61,593 nt of DNA from Allomuricauda sp. CP2A. Lineage in GTDB: Bacteria; Bacteroidota; Bacteroidia; Flavobacteriales; Flavobacteriaceae. Positions within the stretch are counted from its first letter, which is position 1, and each line of letters begins with the position of its first letter. The stretch is taken from assembly GCF_001683915.1 (NCBI RefSeq), contig NZ_LXTT01000077.1, forward strand, positions 1-61,593. Direction: 5' to 3'. The notes below the pieces were generated by a model. The model had not been told where the DNA came from. It worked only from the letters and a program-made list of their open reading frames with translations, and made no database searches. A program made the position numbers and the translations under genes. Positions 54,289-61,593 of this stretch are shown here, one piece after another.

Positions 54289-55458
54289 TTAATCCCACTT
54301 ATAATTTTTCTTGGAAGCCTGTGTTTTAATGGCAGTCAACAGGGCATTTTCCAATTCCCCTTTTTCTTCTTTTTGATGCTCGGCAATGTAGACCTCACGT
54401 TTGGCATTTAGCTCTTGGATTTCCTTTTGAATTTTTTCCCGCTCGTCTTTTTTCGCCTTCACATAGCTTTTGATTTCGCTTTCAGATTTCCCTTGAAGTT
54501 CTTGGGGAAGATCTTCCGCTACCAATTCTGATAGGATTTCCTCATCATCTTCAACAGCATCCACCAAATCCCATTGCGAATTCTTGTACAACCGCGAACT
54601 TTTGCTCACTGAGCGTTTTACCGCCACAGCAGCTTCCATTTCGGCAGCGTTGCTATCCTGGGCACTTTGCATTGCCTTTTTTTCTCTGCCCAGACTTCCA
54701 TAGGAAACATAGGTGTTGTTTAATTTAGCGTTCAAACGGATAATGACATCGTCATAAGGGGTGGCAATATGCACTACCTGTCTGTTGTGGTCAATGGCCA
54801 TATAATCGCCCCCGGTCAATGTAGCCCCATTTTTCCACATGGTTGAAATGCCCTGCTCGTAGTTCCCGCAGAAAATGGTGTTGACAATAACGTCCTTCTC
54901 CTTGGCATTATATGCCGCATCCTTATAGTTGAGCTTACCTTGGGTAAAGGGTTCGTTCCCTGCAATAAAAATCATTTTAAGGTCATCGGCATTTTTACCC
55001 CAATCCAACTGTTTCAAGGAGGTTTGAATGACCTCACCACAATATTCCTCACCGCCATTAGTGGTCAGGGAAAACAATTTCTCGGAAATCTCATCCAAAT
55101 CGTTACTAAAACCAATGACCTGTCTTATGTAGCCTTCCCTGGAGGATAGATTGTCGTTTCCGTATTCATAAAGTGCAATCTGCAACAAAGGTCTGCTGTC
55201 ATTTCCACATTTGGCATGGGTAAATTCATTTACAATATCCCATAGTTGGGCCTTGGCTTGGTTGATAAGCCCGTCCATACTGTTACTGGTGTCCAATAGC
55301 AAGGCAATCTTTACATATTGCTTTGCCGGTTTTTCAGCGATGGATTTTGCAATCACAGTGTTGTTCGTAGGTTCTTTGGCCTTCAGGTTACACCCGTATG
55401 AGGTTCCTGCAACGGTTAAAAAAAGTACTGTTCCGAATAGATGTTTCAAATAGTTCAT
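54289..55458 (-). CDS. von Willebrand factor type A domain lipoprotein
   Basis: A 389-residue exported protein with a lipoprotein-type signal (cysteine in GTSYGCNLK). The vWA domain covers about residues 48-250 and has an intact metal-ion-dependent adhesion site start, LLLDTSNSMDGL (DxSxS). After residue 260 the protein becomes polar and helical, with a probable coiled coil (EREKIQKEIQELNAKRE) near the end. vWA proteins bind protein partners or surfaces; the specific role is unknown. It is divergent from the histidine kinase gene, with 210 bases between them. Confidence 0.85.
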   Translation of the reverse strand: MNYLKHLFGTVLFLTVAGTSYGCNLKAKEPTNNTVIAKSIAEKPAKQYVKIALLLDTSNSMDGLINQAKAQLWDIVNEFTHAKCGNDSRPLLQIALYEYGNDNLSSREGYIRQVIGFSNDLDEISEKLFSLTTNGGEEYCGEVIQTSLKQLDWGKNADDLKMIFIAGNEPFTQGKLNYKDAAYNAKEKDVIVNTIFCGNYEQGISTMWKNGATLTGGDYMAIDHNRQVVHIATPYDDVIIRLNAKLNNTYVSYGSLGREKKAMQSAQDSNAAEMEAAVAVKRSVSKSSRLYKNSQWDLVDAVEDDEEILSELVAEDLPQELQGKSESEIKSYVKAKKDEREKIQKEIQELNAKREVYIAEHQKEEKGELENALLTAIKTQASKKNYKWD

Positions 55459-55520
55459 GATTCAATTTTTTTAGAATGATGCCCTAAAAGTAGGAGCAAC
55501 ATTTTCCAATAAAAATCCAA

Positions 55521-55560
55521 AATGAGGGAAAGGACACTTCCAATGAGGGAATGGCACATT
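55521..55560. promoter_or_regulatory. Two direct repeats 21 bp apart in the vWA / histidine kinase intergenic region
   Basis: AATGAGGGAAAGG at 55521-55533 and AATGAGGGAATGG at 55542-55554 match at 12 of 13 positions and are spaced by 21 bp, two helical turns. This is the geometry bound by LytTR regulators, one of which is encoded in the adjacent operon. They sit between divergent genes and could control both. Confidence 0.5.
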
Positions 55561-55645
55561 TGGTTTTGTAAAAGCGTAAAAAAGGGATGCTTTCGCTTCT
55601 TTTTTAGGTCAATGCCATTTTTTAATACGCTTGGGATGGAGTAAG

Positions 55646-55661
55646 TTTACTACGTAGTAAA
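55646..55661. promoter_or_regulatory. Perfect 16-bp palindrome before the histidine kinase start codon
   Basis: TTTACTACGTAGTAAA is an exact palindrome ending seven bases before the ATG at 55669. It may be an operator. Confidence 0.5.
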
Positions 55662-55668
55662 GGAATAC

Positions 55669-57657
55669 ATGGCTAAAGGAAAATACATAGCATTCTTTTT
55701 TTTGATTTTGGCATACTCAGGCGTTGCGCAGGAGAAGAGCAAGCGCTCCACTGCCAATCAGGCAGAATCCATCAAGAAAGAAGAAAGTTCCAGATCAAGA
55801 AGTATTAGGGACCATCAGCGTTTTTTGGACTCCGCCAATGTCTACAAGAAGACGGATTTGGAAAAGAGCATCGAATTTATTGCCCGTTCCATGGAGCCTT
55901 TGGAGGCATTGGGCAACAAAACTGAACTCTCCGCTTCCCTGAGTACTTTGGGGGAAGTCTACATGCACCACAATCAATATGATCTTGCCATTGCCAATTT
56001 CAAGGATGCCCTTGCGGCCCGTTCATCCAACAACACAAAACTCCTACTGGGCAAGACCTATGTGCTGAACGGGGAATTTGAAAATGCAGAGGCTACATTA
56101 TCGCCATTGCTGGATACAAAAAATATGGTTCCCTATAAACGGGTAGAATTGTATGAAGCCCTTGGCGATGCCCATAAAGGCATGTCCAATCCAAGAAAGG
56201 CCCAGGATTTTTATCAAGAAGGGCTCCAAGTGGCCGAAAAGAACCAAATATCCCCCAAAGTCATCGATTTAAACTCAAAAATAGCCGATGCCTATGCCAG
56301 TGAAAACAAAATTGTTGAGGCTGAGGGCTTTTATCAAAATTCCTTAGATCTTTCAAGAGAGGTGGCACCGGAACGCTTGATTCAGGAAAGTGAGCGTGTG
56401 GCGGATTTCTACAATCAGAAAAACCGGTATGAAGATGAAATCCAAATGCGCAAAAAAAGCCTGAACGAGCTGCGGCAACTGCCCCAAGCCAAGGTAAGTA
56501 CGGAGCGTCGTGGGTTTTCGGGCTCAGACACCATTACGTCCCAACGCATCAACTACAAAATTGGGAGTGCCTATATTGCCCAAGATAAGTTGGATGAGGC
56601 CATACCCTATTTGGAAAAGAGTATTGTGGAAGCCGATGAAGAGGACGATTTGCTGGTGCAAAAGGATGCTACCCGAAAATTGTCCGAAGTCTATCGCAAT
56701 AAAGGCGATTTTTCAAAGGCATTGGAGTCCTATCAAGATTATGTGGCCGTGGTGGACAGCTTATATGTACGAAAAGAACAGGAAATTTCACGAGCCGCCC
56801 GATTCAACAGGGAGATTGCCAACACCCAAAACCGAATTTCAAGTCTGGAACAAGAGCGGGAACTCTCCCAAAGCAAATATAGTTTGGCCGTAACCGAGCA
56901 ACAACTCTTTGAGGAGACCAGCAAACGGCAAAAATGGATTATCTACTCCTTGATTTTTGGAATGTTGCTCACCGCACTCACCGCATTTTTATACTACCGG
57001 AGCAGCAAACAACAGAAGCTGGCCAACAATCTCTTGGCGTTGAAATCTTTGCGCACCCAAATGAACCCACATTTCATCTTCAATGCGCTCAATTCCGTGA
57101 ACAACTATATTGCCAAGAACGATGAACGGAGCGCCAATCGGTTTTTGAGTGAGTTTTCCGTATTGATGCGCAGTGTGCTGGAAAATTCTGAGGAGGATTT
57201 TATTCCCCTTTCAAAAGAATTGGAGCTTTTGGAACTCTATGTGAAATTGGAGCATTCCCGTTTTTCGGATAAGTTCGATTATGAAATTGAGGTGGATCAA
57301 CAAGTGGATGTCGAAGCCTTTCAAATACCACCGATGCTGTTGCAACCCTATATTGAAAATGCCATTTGGCACGGATTGCGGTACAAGGAAGAAAAAGGCT
57401 TTCTGAAAATAGCCCTCAAACAACTTACGCCCAATGTGTTGGAAATAAGCATTGCCGATAATGGCATCGGTAGAAAAAAGTCCGCGGAGCTGAAGACCCA
57501 AAATCAAAAGAAACAAAAATCGAAGGGGATGGGGAATATCAAAAAACGCATCCAAATCCTTAACGATATGTACAAAAACAAAGTGGATGTGTCCATTACA
57601 AACTTGAACGAAGACCAAACAGGGACCCAAGTGATCTTAAAGCTAAAAAAGGACTGA
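55669..57657 (+). CDS. Tetratricopeptide-repeat sensor histidine kinase (LytS/YesM-type HisKA_2-like, PF06580)
   Basis: Sensor kinase of 662 residues. It has a signal peptide (about 1-20) and a periplasmic region of TPR helices (about 60-390) and a coiled coil. A membrane helix (WIIYSLIFGMLLTALTAFLYY, about 423-443) leads to the kinase part. The phosphorylated histidine is H468 in NPHFIFNALNSVNNY, and the ATP-binding part contains PPMLLQPYIENAIWHGL and DNGIGRKKS. It is the architecture common in Bacteroidota with LytTR partners. The response regulator gene starts in the stop codon (TGATG). Confidence 0.94.
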   Translation: MAKGKYIAFFFLILAYSGVAQEKSKRSTANQAESIKKEESSRSRSIRDHQRFLDSANVYKKTDLEKSIEFIARSMEPLEALGNKTELSASLSTLGEVYMHHNQYDLAIANFKDALAARSSNNTKLLLGKTYVLNGEFENAEATLSPLLDTKNMVPYKRVELYEALGDAHKGMSNPRKAQDFYQEGLQVAEKNQISPKVIDLNSKIADAYASENKIVEAEGFYQNSLDLSREVAPERLIQESERVADFYNQKNRYEDEIQMRKKSLNELRQLPQAKVSTERRGFSGSDTITSQRINYKIGSAYIAQDKLDEAIPYLEKSIVEADEEDDLLVQKDATRKLSEVYRNKGDFSKALESYQDYVAVVDSLYVRKEQEISRAARFNREIANTQNRISSLEQERELSQSKYSLAVTEQQLFEETSKRQKWIIYSLIFGMLLTALTAFLYYRSSKQQKLANNLLALKSLRTQMNPHFIFNALNSVNNYIAKNDERSANRFLSEFSVLMRSVLENSEEDFIPLSKELELLELYVKLEHSRFSDKFDYEIEVDQQVDVEAFQIPPMLLQPYIENAIWHGLRYKEEKGFLKIALKQLTPNVLEISIADNGIGRKKSAELKTQNQKKQKSKGMGNIKKRIQILNDMYKNKVDVSITNLNEDQTGTQVILKLKKD

Positions 57658-58388
57658 TGGAACTACAGGCAATCATAGTGGAGGATGAGGCCAATAGCCG
57701 GGAAATCCTTCGGAATTATCTCGGCAAATATTGCAAAGGGGTAAAACTGTTGGGTGAAGCGGCCAACATAGAGGAAGGGATAGCCCTGATTCAGAAGCAC
57801 CAACCCGATTTGGTATTTTTGGATGTGGAAATGCCGTTTGGCAATGCCTTTGACCTGCTGGACAAGGTTCCCGACCGCACTTTCGAAACCATTTTTGTGA
57901 CGGCCTACAACCAATATGCCATGGATGCCCTTAACCACCATGCCGCATATTATCTGATGAAGCCCATCAATATTGATGAACTGGTAAAGGCGGTGGAATA
58001 TGTGAGGACGATAAAGGAAAAGGAAAATGCCCTGGAAGGGCAGGTGTTGAAAATCACCCCTATGAAGGCAGAGGGAAGAATAACCTTGCCGCAGCAAGAT
58101 GGGTTTCAGGTTTTGGAAGTGGGGGATATTTTCTTCTGCAAAGCCGATGATAATTACACCGAAATTTATTTGGAGCACAAAAAAATACTGGTGAGCAAGA
58201 CCTTAAAATATTTTGAGGAAGCCCTTCAAGCACATGCCTTTGCCCGCATCCATAAATCCTATTTGGTAAATGTGGCCGAAGTGGTCAAGTACAAAAAAGG
58301 CAAAGGCGGCAGTGTAATCCTCTCCAATGGGAAGGAACTGTCCGTTTCCGCATCCAAAAAGGCCGAACTTTTGTCGTATTTTCAATAA
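57657..58388 (+). CDS. LytTR-family response regulator
   Basis: Response regulator of 243 residues. The receiver domain has acidic residues near 10-11 (VEDE) and the phosphorylated aspartate D56 in VFLDVEMP; the lysine KPINIDE lies near 104. The C-terminal LytTR domain (about 140-240) has KADDNYTEIYL and ARIHKSYLVNVAEV. It is translationally coupled to the kinase gene. LytTR domains bind direct repeats about 21 bp apart, as found upstream of the operon. Confidence 0.95.
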   Translation: MELQAIIVEDEANSREILRNYLGKYCKGVKLLGEAANIEEGIALIQKHQPDLVFLDVEMPFGNAFDLLDKVPDRTFETIFVTAYNQYAMDALNHHAAYYLMKPINIDELVKAVEYVRTIKEKENALEGQVLKITPMKAEGRITLPQQDGFQVLEVGDIFFCKADDNYTEIYLEHKKILVSKTLKYFEEALQAHAFARIHKSYLVNVAEVVKYKKGKGGSVILSNGKELSVSASKKAELLSYFQ

Positions 58389-58398
58389 AAGAATTCAA

Positions 58399-58911
58399 AT
58401 GATACCCAAATCCGTAAGGGGCAAATCCCCAGAAATAGGAAAAGATTGCTTTATCGCCGAAAACGCCACCATTGTGGGCGAAGTAACCATGGGCGACCAA
58501 TGCAGCGTATGGTTCAATGCCGTAATCCGTGGCGATGTGCATTACATTACAATGGGAAATAAGGTCAATGTGCAGGACGGCGCCGTGATCCATTGTACCT
58601 ATCAAAAATCGCCCACCAATATCGGAAACAACGTTTCCATTGGCCATAACGCTATTGTGCACGGTTGTACCATCAAGGACAACGTTTTGGTGGGTATGGG
58701 CAGTATTATTATGGACGATTGTGTGGTGGAGAGCAATTCCATCATAGCCGCAGGGGCCGTGGTTACCAAAGGCACCCGTGTGGAATCTGGAAGCATTTAT
58801 GCAGGCATGCCCGCCAAAAAAATCAAGGATATCAGTCCAGAATTGAGCTCTGGGGAGATAGACCGCATCGCCAACAACTATGTAACCTATTCCAGTTGGT
58901 TTAAGGAATAA
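58399..58911 (+). CDS. Gamma carbonic anhydrase-like hexapeptide-repeat protein
   Basis: A 170-residue left-handed beta-helix protein of the YrdA/PaaY/gamma carbonic anhydrase family. Hexapeptide repeats run from FIAENATIVGEV to IIAAGAVVTKG, and metal-binding histidines occur in AVIHCTY, VSIGHNAIVHG. The start ATG at 58399 is chosen because the frame further upstream overlaps the response regulator gene. It is 10 bases after that gene and may be co-transcribed. Its substrate is uncertain; members bind zinc and some hydrate CO2. Confidence 0.9.
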   Translation: MIPKSVRGKSPEIGKDCFIAENATIVGEVTMGDQCSVWFNAVIRGDVHYITMGNKVNVQDGAVIHCTYQKSPTNIGNNVSIGHNAIVHGCTIKDNVLVGMGSIIMDDCVVESNSIIAAGAVVTKGTRVESGSIYAGMPAKKIKDISPELSSGEIDRIANNYVTYSSWFKE

Positions 58912-58953
58912 TAAAGTATATCCTACCAATAACCCAATAGTCCAAATAATCCC

Positions 58954-58961
58954 TATTTTTG
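58954..58961 (+). promoter_or_regulatory. -7 promoter element of fabD
   Basis: TATTTTTG matches TAnnTTTG 25 bases before the fabD ATG. No clear -33 TTG. Confidence 0.45.
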
Positions 58962-58986
58962 AACCACTCAAAAAAACTCGACTACT

Positions 58987-59871
58987 ATGAACGCATATAT
59001 TTTTCCAGGACAAGGCGCACAATTTGTGGGGATGGGATTAGATCTCTACGAAAACCACCCCCAAGCACAGGAACTGTTTGAACAGGCCAATGAAATTTTG
59101 GGCTTTTCCATTACGGATATCATGTTTGAGGGCACTCCCGAAGATTTAAAGCAGACCAAAGTGACCCAACCGGCCATTTTCCTGCATTCTGTGATTTTAA
59201 GTAAGGTGTTGGGTGACAGTTTTAAGCCCGATATGGTCGCGGGACACTCCTTAGGTGAATTTTCAGCCTTGGTGGCCAATGGTACCCTCAATTTTGAGGA
59301 TGGACTCAAATTGGTTTCCCAACGGGCACTTGCCATGCAAAAAGCCTGCGAAATACAACCCAGTACCATGGCAGCCGTTTTGGGATTGGAGGATGCCATT
59401 GTGGAAAAACTCTGCGAAGAGGTGGAAGGCGTGGTGGTTCCCGCCAATTACAACTGTCCCGGTCAATTGGTGATTTCCGGAGAAGTGGATGCCGTGAACA
59501 TTGCCTGTGAAAAAATGAAAGAAGCCGGAGCCAGAAGAGCGTTATTGTTACCTGTGGGCGGTGCGTTTCATTCCCCTTTGATGGAACCTGCCCGGGAAGA
59601 ATTGGCCGCGGCCATTGAAGCCACCGAATTCAGCGTGCCAAGCTGTCCCATTTACCAAAATGTGACCACTACCGCAGTATCGAATGCCGATGAGATCAAA
59701 AAAAACCTGATTTTACAACTGACGGCACCCGTAAAATGGACGCAAAGCGTGCAACAGATGGTAAAAGACGGGGCAAAAACCTTTGTGGAGGTAGGCCCGG
59801 GCAAAGTACTGCAAGGCTTGGTAAAAAAGATCAGTCCGGAGGCCGAAACCAGTTCCGCCACAGTTTCCTAA
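58987..59871 (+). CDS. fabD: Malonyl-CoA:ACP transacylase FabD
   Basis: FabD moves malonyl from CoA to acyl carrier protein to feed fatty-acid synthesis. The 294-residue protein has FPGQGAQFVGMG at the start, the active serine S88 in GHSLGEF, QRALAMQKA with the substrate arginine, and the catalytic histidine near 198 in AFHSPLMEP. The terminal part has the ferredoxin-like subdomain usual for the family. Other fab genes are not adjacent. Confidence 0.96.
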   Translation: MNAYIFPGQGAQFVGMGLDLYENHPQAQELFEQANEILGFSITDIMFEGTPEDLKQTKVTQPAIFLHSVILSKVLGDSFKPDMVAGHSLGEFSALVANGTLNFEDGLKLVSQRALAMQKACEIQPSTMAAVLGLEDAIVEKLCEEVEGVVVPANYNCPGQLVISGEVDAVNIACEKMKEAGARRALLLPVGGAFHSPLMEPAREELAAAIEATEFSVPSCPIYQNVTTTAVSNADEIKKNLILQLTAPVKWTQSVQQMVKDGAKTFVEVGPGKVLQGLVKKISPEAETSSATVS

Positions 59872-60016
59872 ACAAGAGTGGCAGTTTATCCGATTAAACA
59901 CAGATTTGAACCGATTGGGCATGGGGGTTAAATGCCTTTTTTGTAATATTGAGTTTCCCAATCAACCAACCTAAACGTGGCATTTACGAACGAAACTGAA
60001 ACGCATTGATCAGGTA

Positions 60017-61593
60017 ATGGTAACCTCCCAAAAAAAAACCTCAACACAACCCTTTGCAGGCTATGGTAAAGGGGTGATTCTGTTTATCGCTTTTGTACTT
60101 TTTGGAATTGGGATAAGCTTTGGTCAGGCCATAACCATTGAAGATGTTAGTGGCAATGAAGATGATGGTGCCATAACGCTTACAGCGACTTTGGATATTA
60201 CTACAGGAGGTGCATTCTCAGTGGATGTAAACACCAGTGATGGTACAGCGACAACTGCTGACAGTGATTATACCCCACTAACAAGTTTTACCCTTAATTT
60301 TTCTGGGACCCCTGGAGAAACACAGACATTTGACGTTCTTCCCACCACAGATACTACTGTGGAATTAGATGAAACTTTGACCATTTTCATGGACAATCTG
60401 AATGGAGCAGTAGTGGATATTACTGATACAGCTACGGTAACGATAAATAATGACGACGTTTTTACTGCGACGATAACGGCCAGTGGCCCCACCGCCAGCG
60501 AGAGTCCCTTGACCAATGGCGAGTTCACGGTGACCCTGGATGCGGTGAACAACACGGGCTCCCCGATAACGGTGAACTTCACGGTCGGCGGCGATGCCAC
60601 CCCTGGGAGCGATTTCACTGGGATCGGCACGAGCGTTCCCATACCTAATGGATCGGACCAGGCGACGATAACGATCGCCCCGATCAACGATACGGAGGTC
60701 GAGGCGGACGAGACGGTCACGGTGACCCTTGCTGCGGGCACGGGCTACACGGTTGGCGCCCCTGCGAGCGACACGGTGACCATTAGCAGTGAGGATGTCC
60801 CACCGGACCCCGTTGCGACGATAACGGCCAGTGGCCCCACCGCCAGCGAGAGTCCCTTGACCAATGGCGAGTTCACGGTGACCCTGGATGCGGTGAACAA
60901 CACGGGCTCCCCGATAACGGTGAACTTCACGGTCGGCGGCGATGCCACCCCTGGGAGCGATTTCACTGGGATCGGCACGAGCGTTCCCATACCTAATGGA
61001 TCGGACCAGGCGACGACAACGATAGCCCCGATCAACGATACGGAGGTCGAGGCGGACGAGACGGTCACGGTGACCCTTGCTGCGGGCACGGGCTACACGG
61101 TTGGCGCCCCTGCGAGCGCCGATGTGACGATAAGCAGCGAGGATGTCCCACCGGACCCTGTTGCGACGATAACCGCGACTGACGGAGCGGCATCGGAAAG
61201 CCCGTTGGACACGGGTGAGTTCACGGTCAGCCTTGATGTTCCCAATACTTCAGGCTCCCCTTTGACGATTGATTACTCTGTATCGGGCACGGCCACTTCG
61301 GGCGATGATTTCGTTGCCCTGTCCGGAAGTGTGGACATTGCGAACAATGCGAGCAGTGCCACGATACCCTTGACTCCGGTGAACGACCCCGATGTGGAGT
61401 TGGACGAGATTGTGACGGTGACCTTGGATCCCGGCGCGGGCTACACGGTTGGCACACCGTCGAGCGCCGATGTGACGATAAGCAGCGAGGATGTCCCACC
61501 GGACCCTGTTGCGACGATAACCGCGACTGACGGAGCGGCATCGGAAAGCCCGTTGGACACGGGTGAGTTCACGGTCAGCCTTGATGTTCCCAA
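60017..61593 (+). CDS. Large Calx-beta repeat surface protein (3' end outside the window)
   Basis: An open frame from the ATG at 60017 to the window end (525 residues seen, incomplete). Residues 1-40 contain a basic region and one hydrophobic segment (VILFIAFVLFGIGISFG), a likely signal sequence. Residues about 41-150 form a first Calx-beta domain (ITIEDVSGNEDDGAITL, and NNDD at its end) in codon use like the rest of the genome. From 60467 the DNA switches to GC-rich repeats of exactly 348 bp (116 residues), each a Calx-beta domain with the pattern VDEADETVTVTLAAGTGYTVG (quoted in part as EADETVTVTLAAGTGYTVG) and ending SSEDVPPDPV. These domains bind calcium in known proteins. It is probably a large adhesin, possibly exported by type IX secretion. 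Confidence 0.85.
   Translation, partial: MVTSQKKTSTQPFAGYGKGVILFIAFVLFGIGISFGQAITIEDVSGNEDDGAITLTATLDITTGGAFSVDVNTSDGTATTADSDYTPLTSFTLNFSGTPGETQTFDVLPTTDTTVELDETLTIFMDNLNGAVVDITDTATVTINNDDVFTATITASGPTASESPLTNGEFTVTLDAVNNTGSPITVNFTVGGDATPGSDFTGIGTSVPIPNGSDQATITIAPINDTEVEADETVTVTLAAGTGYTVGAPASDTVTISSEDVPPDPVATITASGPTASESPLTNGEFTVTLDAVNNTGSPITVNFTVGGDATPGSDFTGIGTSVPIPNGSDQATTTIAPINDTEVEADETVTVTLAAGTGYTVGAPASADVTISSEDVPPDPVATITATDGAASESPLDTGEFTVSLDVPNTSGSPLTIDYSVSGTATSGDDFVALSGSVDIANNASSATIPLTPVNDPDVELDEIVTVTLDPGAGYTVGTPSSADVTISSEDVPPDPVATITATDGAASESPLDTGEFTVSLDVP
60467..61593 (+). repeat. Tandem 348-bp GC-rich repeat array
   Basis: Units begin at 60467, 60815, 61163 and 61511, each with GCGACGATAAC. 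Units 1 and 2 are nearly identical over their full length; they differ mainly at 60672-60684 versus 61020-61032 and near their ends. The visible part of unit 4 equals the start of unit 3. The array continues past the window. Confidence 0.95.

Noticed and set aside
60268..61089. Two similar minus-strand frames in the GC-rich repeats
   Set aside because: They are similar only because the repeats are similar; the plus strand encodes Calx-beta domains in one continuous frame.
60467..61593. Possible CRISPR-like or satellite array
   Set aside because: The period is 348 bp with no short repeat/spacer pattern, and every unit is in frame as protein-coding sequence.

Overview
The window looks like chromosomal DNA from a marine member of the Flavobacteriaceae, close in gene content to Muricauda/Allomuricauda-type bacteria. 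Four things point there: a full alternative complex III operon, the type IX secretion translocon gene sprA and a PorP/SprF-family protein, many Bacteroidota promoters of the TTG-N19-23-TAnnTTTG type, and the lack of Shine-Dalgarno sequences before start codons. No rRNA, tRNA, CRISPR array, phage or insertion sequence with a transposase was seen.

Region 1 (1-11.9 kb) is a single-strand operon for the respiratory chain: actABCDEF (quinol:cytochrome c oxidoreductase), then coxB and coxA, closed by a strong terminator. Region 2 (12-24 kb) holds single genes: a head-GIN-type secreted protein, an acyl-CoA dehydrogenase/oxidase-like enzyme, ruvB, a DUF4242/pseudo-cyclase/AraC regulator next to a secreted DUF4242 protein, a small GIY-YIG nuclease cassette, queG, an MFS transporter, maeB and ruvA. 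Region 3 (24.4-33.2 kb) carries sprA, gcvH, a VanZ-family gene and a TonB-like gene. Region 4 (33.4-38.5 kb) completes the terminal oxidase: ctaB, two subunit III genes, subunit IV, a cysteine-free SCO-like protein, SCO, DUF420 and a small CxxC protein. Region 5 (38.6-48.1 kb) is a MacB-type ABC efflux locus with four permeases, two adaptors, one ATPase and one TolC. Region 6 (48.1-54.2 kb) has tsaB, mscS, a DUF255 thioredoxin-like lipoprotein, dodecin, an Nfu-type scaffold and porP/sprF. Region 7 (54.3-61.6 kb) has a vWA lipoprotein, a TPR histidine kinase with a LytTR regulator, a gamma carbonic anhydrase-like gene, fabD and the start of a large Calx-beta repeat protein that runs off the window.

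The most unusual structure is at 18.2-18.75 kb. A GIY-YIG nuclease gene sits between two 24-bp inverted repeats, and these are copies of a dispersed REP-like palindrome also found at about 11.97, 15.27-15.35 and 54.22-54.27 kb. Just outside the cassette is a second, truncated copy of the 5' end of queG, in the same reading sense as queG. This suggests an inserted element that duplicated or rebuilt the start of its target gene, and a nuclease/REP partnership formally similar to RAYT transposases with REPINs. The second interesting unit is the neighbouring pair made of a three-domain DUF4242-pseudocyclase-AraC regulator with a 19-bp inverted repeat before its start codon, and a secreted DUF4242 protein.

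Functionally, regions 1 and 4 together encode the route from quinol to oxygen plus heme O synthesis and copper delivery. Region 3 and porP/sprF belong to type IX secretion and gliding-type surface functions; the terminal Calx-beta protein could be a substrate of that system, but this cannot be tested inside the window.
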